This document shows positions 63,356 through 64,000 of a DNA stretch of 64,000 bases, piece by piece (within the stretch, counting starts at the first letter, position 1; every line of letters starts with the position of its first letter). Position numbers and translations under genes: made by a program. The DNA comes from Agrobacterium tumefaciens (lineage in GTDB: Bacteria; Pseudomonadota; Alphaproteobacteria; Rhizobiales; Rhizobiaceae), in assembly GCF_005221385.1 (NCBI RefSeq), contig NZ_CP039904.1, positions 124,001 through 188,000 of the forward strand, in the 5' to 3' direction. The notes beneath the pieces were generated by a model. That model saw nothing but the letters and a program-made list of their open reading frames with translations, ran no database searches and had not been told where the DNA came from.

Positions 63356-64000
63356 ATGGACACGCTGACCCGCATCCGCGCCTTTATCGATGTCGTCGAG
63401 GCGGAGGGTTTTTCCGCCGCCGCGCGCAAGACCGGGCGCTCCAAGGCGCTTCTGTCCAAATATGTGCGGGAACTGGAGGATGATCTCGGCGCATTGCTCC
63501 TCAACCGCACGACAAGGCAGTTCTCGCTGACCGAGGCCGGGCACACCTATTACCGCACCGCTTCCGACATTCTGAAGGAGATCGACAACCTCGCCGATCT
63601 GGTGCGCGAGAAGAATGCCGATCTGAAGGGCAAGCTCAGGATTTCGGTTCCGCGCACCTTCATCGACGCCGATGTCGGCCAGAGCCTGATCGATTTCGCC
63701 AAGGAAAACCCTGAACTGTCGCTGGAAATTGTCGCGGAAGATCGATTCGTTGATCTGATCGAAGAGGGTTTCGACCTTGCCGTCCGGATAACCCGGCTCG
63801 AGGATTCGGGCCTCATCGCCCGCAAGCTTTCCGATTTCCGCGTCTATGCGGTGGCGACGGCGGATTTCGTGGCCCAGCATGGGCCGCTCAACGGGCCGCA
63901 GGATTTTTCCCGCGTTCCCTTCATCATCGACACCAATACGCGTTTTCACAATACGGTGCGATATCTGGAGCCGGATGGCGGCTCGAACTCAGTCACGATC
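63356..64000 (+). CDS. LysR family transcriptional regulator (3' end outside window)
   Basis: 215 residues are visible and the frame stays open to the last base. The helix-turn-helix is near residues 15-50 (AEGFSAAARKTGRSKALLSKYVRELEDDLGALLLNRTTRQFSLTEAG), then the LysR effector domain (GKLRISVPRTFIDADVG onward). This is the subgroup close to YafC/TTG-type regulators of quinone or xenobiotic genes. GGAGGATTTCC precedes the ATG. It is divergent from the ODC gene but 538 bp away, so no link is implied. Confidence 0.9.
   Translation, partial: MDTLTRIRAFIDVVEAEGFSAAARKTGRSKALLSKYVRELEDDLGALLLNRTTRQFSLTEAGHTYYRTASDILKEIDNLADLVREKNADLKGKLRISVPRTFIDADVGQSLIDFAKENPELSLEIVAEDRFVDLIEEGFDLAVRITRLEDSGLIARKLSDFRVYAVATADFVAQHGPLNGPQDFSRVPFIIDTNTRFHNTVRYLEPDGGSNSVTI

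Overview
The window looks like a chromosomal segment (possibly the linear replicon) of a member of the Agrobacterium tumefaciens complex, Rhizobiaceae. This rests on high GC content, rhizobial intergenic mosaic (RIME-type) palindromes, an alphaproteobacterial GTTC-N7-GTTC LexA box, a troCBA/yciC zinc locus, a galactitol/altritol locus, and a GH1 beta-glucosidase that I recognise from memory as nearly the same as Agrobacterium Abg. The species call is recognition, not a database result. I saw no rRNA, tRNA, CRISPR array, transposase or phage gene.

Layout. 1-8.5 kb: a KdgF-like cupin (cut by the window start), an M24 peptidase, and a leftward CUT1 ABC sugar importer whose last gene is an unusual fusion of a Gfo/Idh/MocA dehydrogenase with an aldo/keto reductase. 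The binding-protein gene is separated from the permease genes by a tandem 254-bp duplication that carries two RIME elements and a copy of the end of the binding-protein gene. 8.5-12.6 kb: two AraC regulators, an Fsr-like efflux pump and a LysR regulator. 12.6-19.5 kb: a TRAP transporter operon with three enzymes (a SAF-domain homoserine-dehydrogenase-like protein, an ABM-fold protein and a beta-hydroxyacid dehydrogenase) and a LacI regulator. Its substrate is unknown. 19.5-28.4 kb: a polyol locus with two dehydrogenases, a PfkB kinase, a PF08013 protein and a CUT1 importer. It matches the published D-altritol/galactitol to D-tagatose to tagatose-6-P to fructose-6-P route.

28.4-35 kb: a 250-bp hairpin-forming inverted repeat, then a leftward operon of GntR regulator, Cys/Met-type PLP enzyme and a CUT1 importer. 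35-40 kb: the zinc importer troCBA, divergent from the metallochaperone gene yciC, with three matching 17-bp Zur-type boxes between them. 40-43 kb: an MFS pump, an AraC regulator and a methyltransferase. 43-48.5 kb: the SOS mutagenesis cassette imuA-imuB-dnaE2 with a LexA box. 48.6-53 kb: a DUF1304 protein, glycerate 2-kinase, a small secreted Cys-rich protein and a CHASE4-GGDEF-EAL protein. 53-56.6 kb: metNIQ and a nitroreductase. 57-61.4 kb: beta-glucosidase, an MFS transporter paired with a MarR regulator through three shared operators, and a GNAT acetyltransferase. 61.7-64 kb: an ornithine/lysine decarboxylase with a leader of about 400 nt (probable speF element) containing a possible 28-codon leader ORF, then a LysR gene cut by the window end.

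Overall this is accessory catabolic DNA. It holds three complete CUT1 importers and one TRAP importer, each linked to its own enzymes and mostly to its own regulator, together with metal and stress functions. Where an upstream in-frame start was possible, I chose starts by Shine-Dalgarno position and family length.
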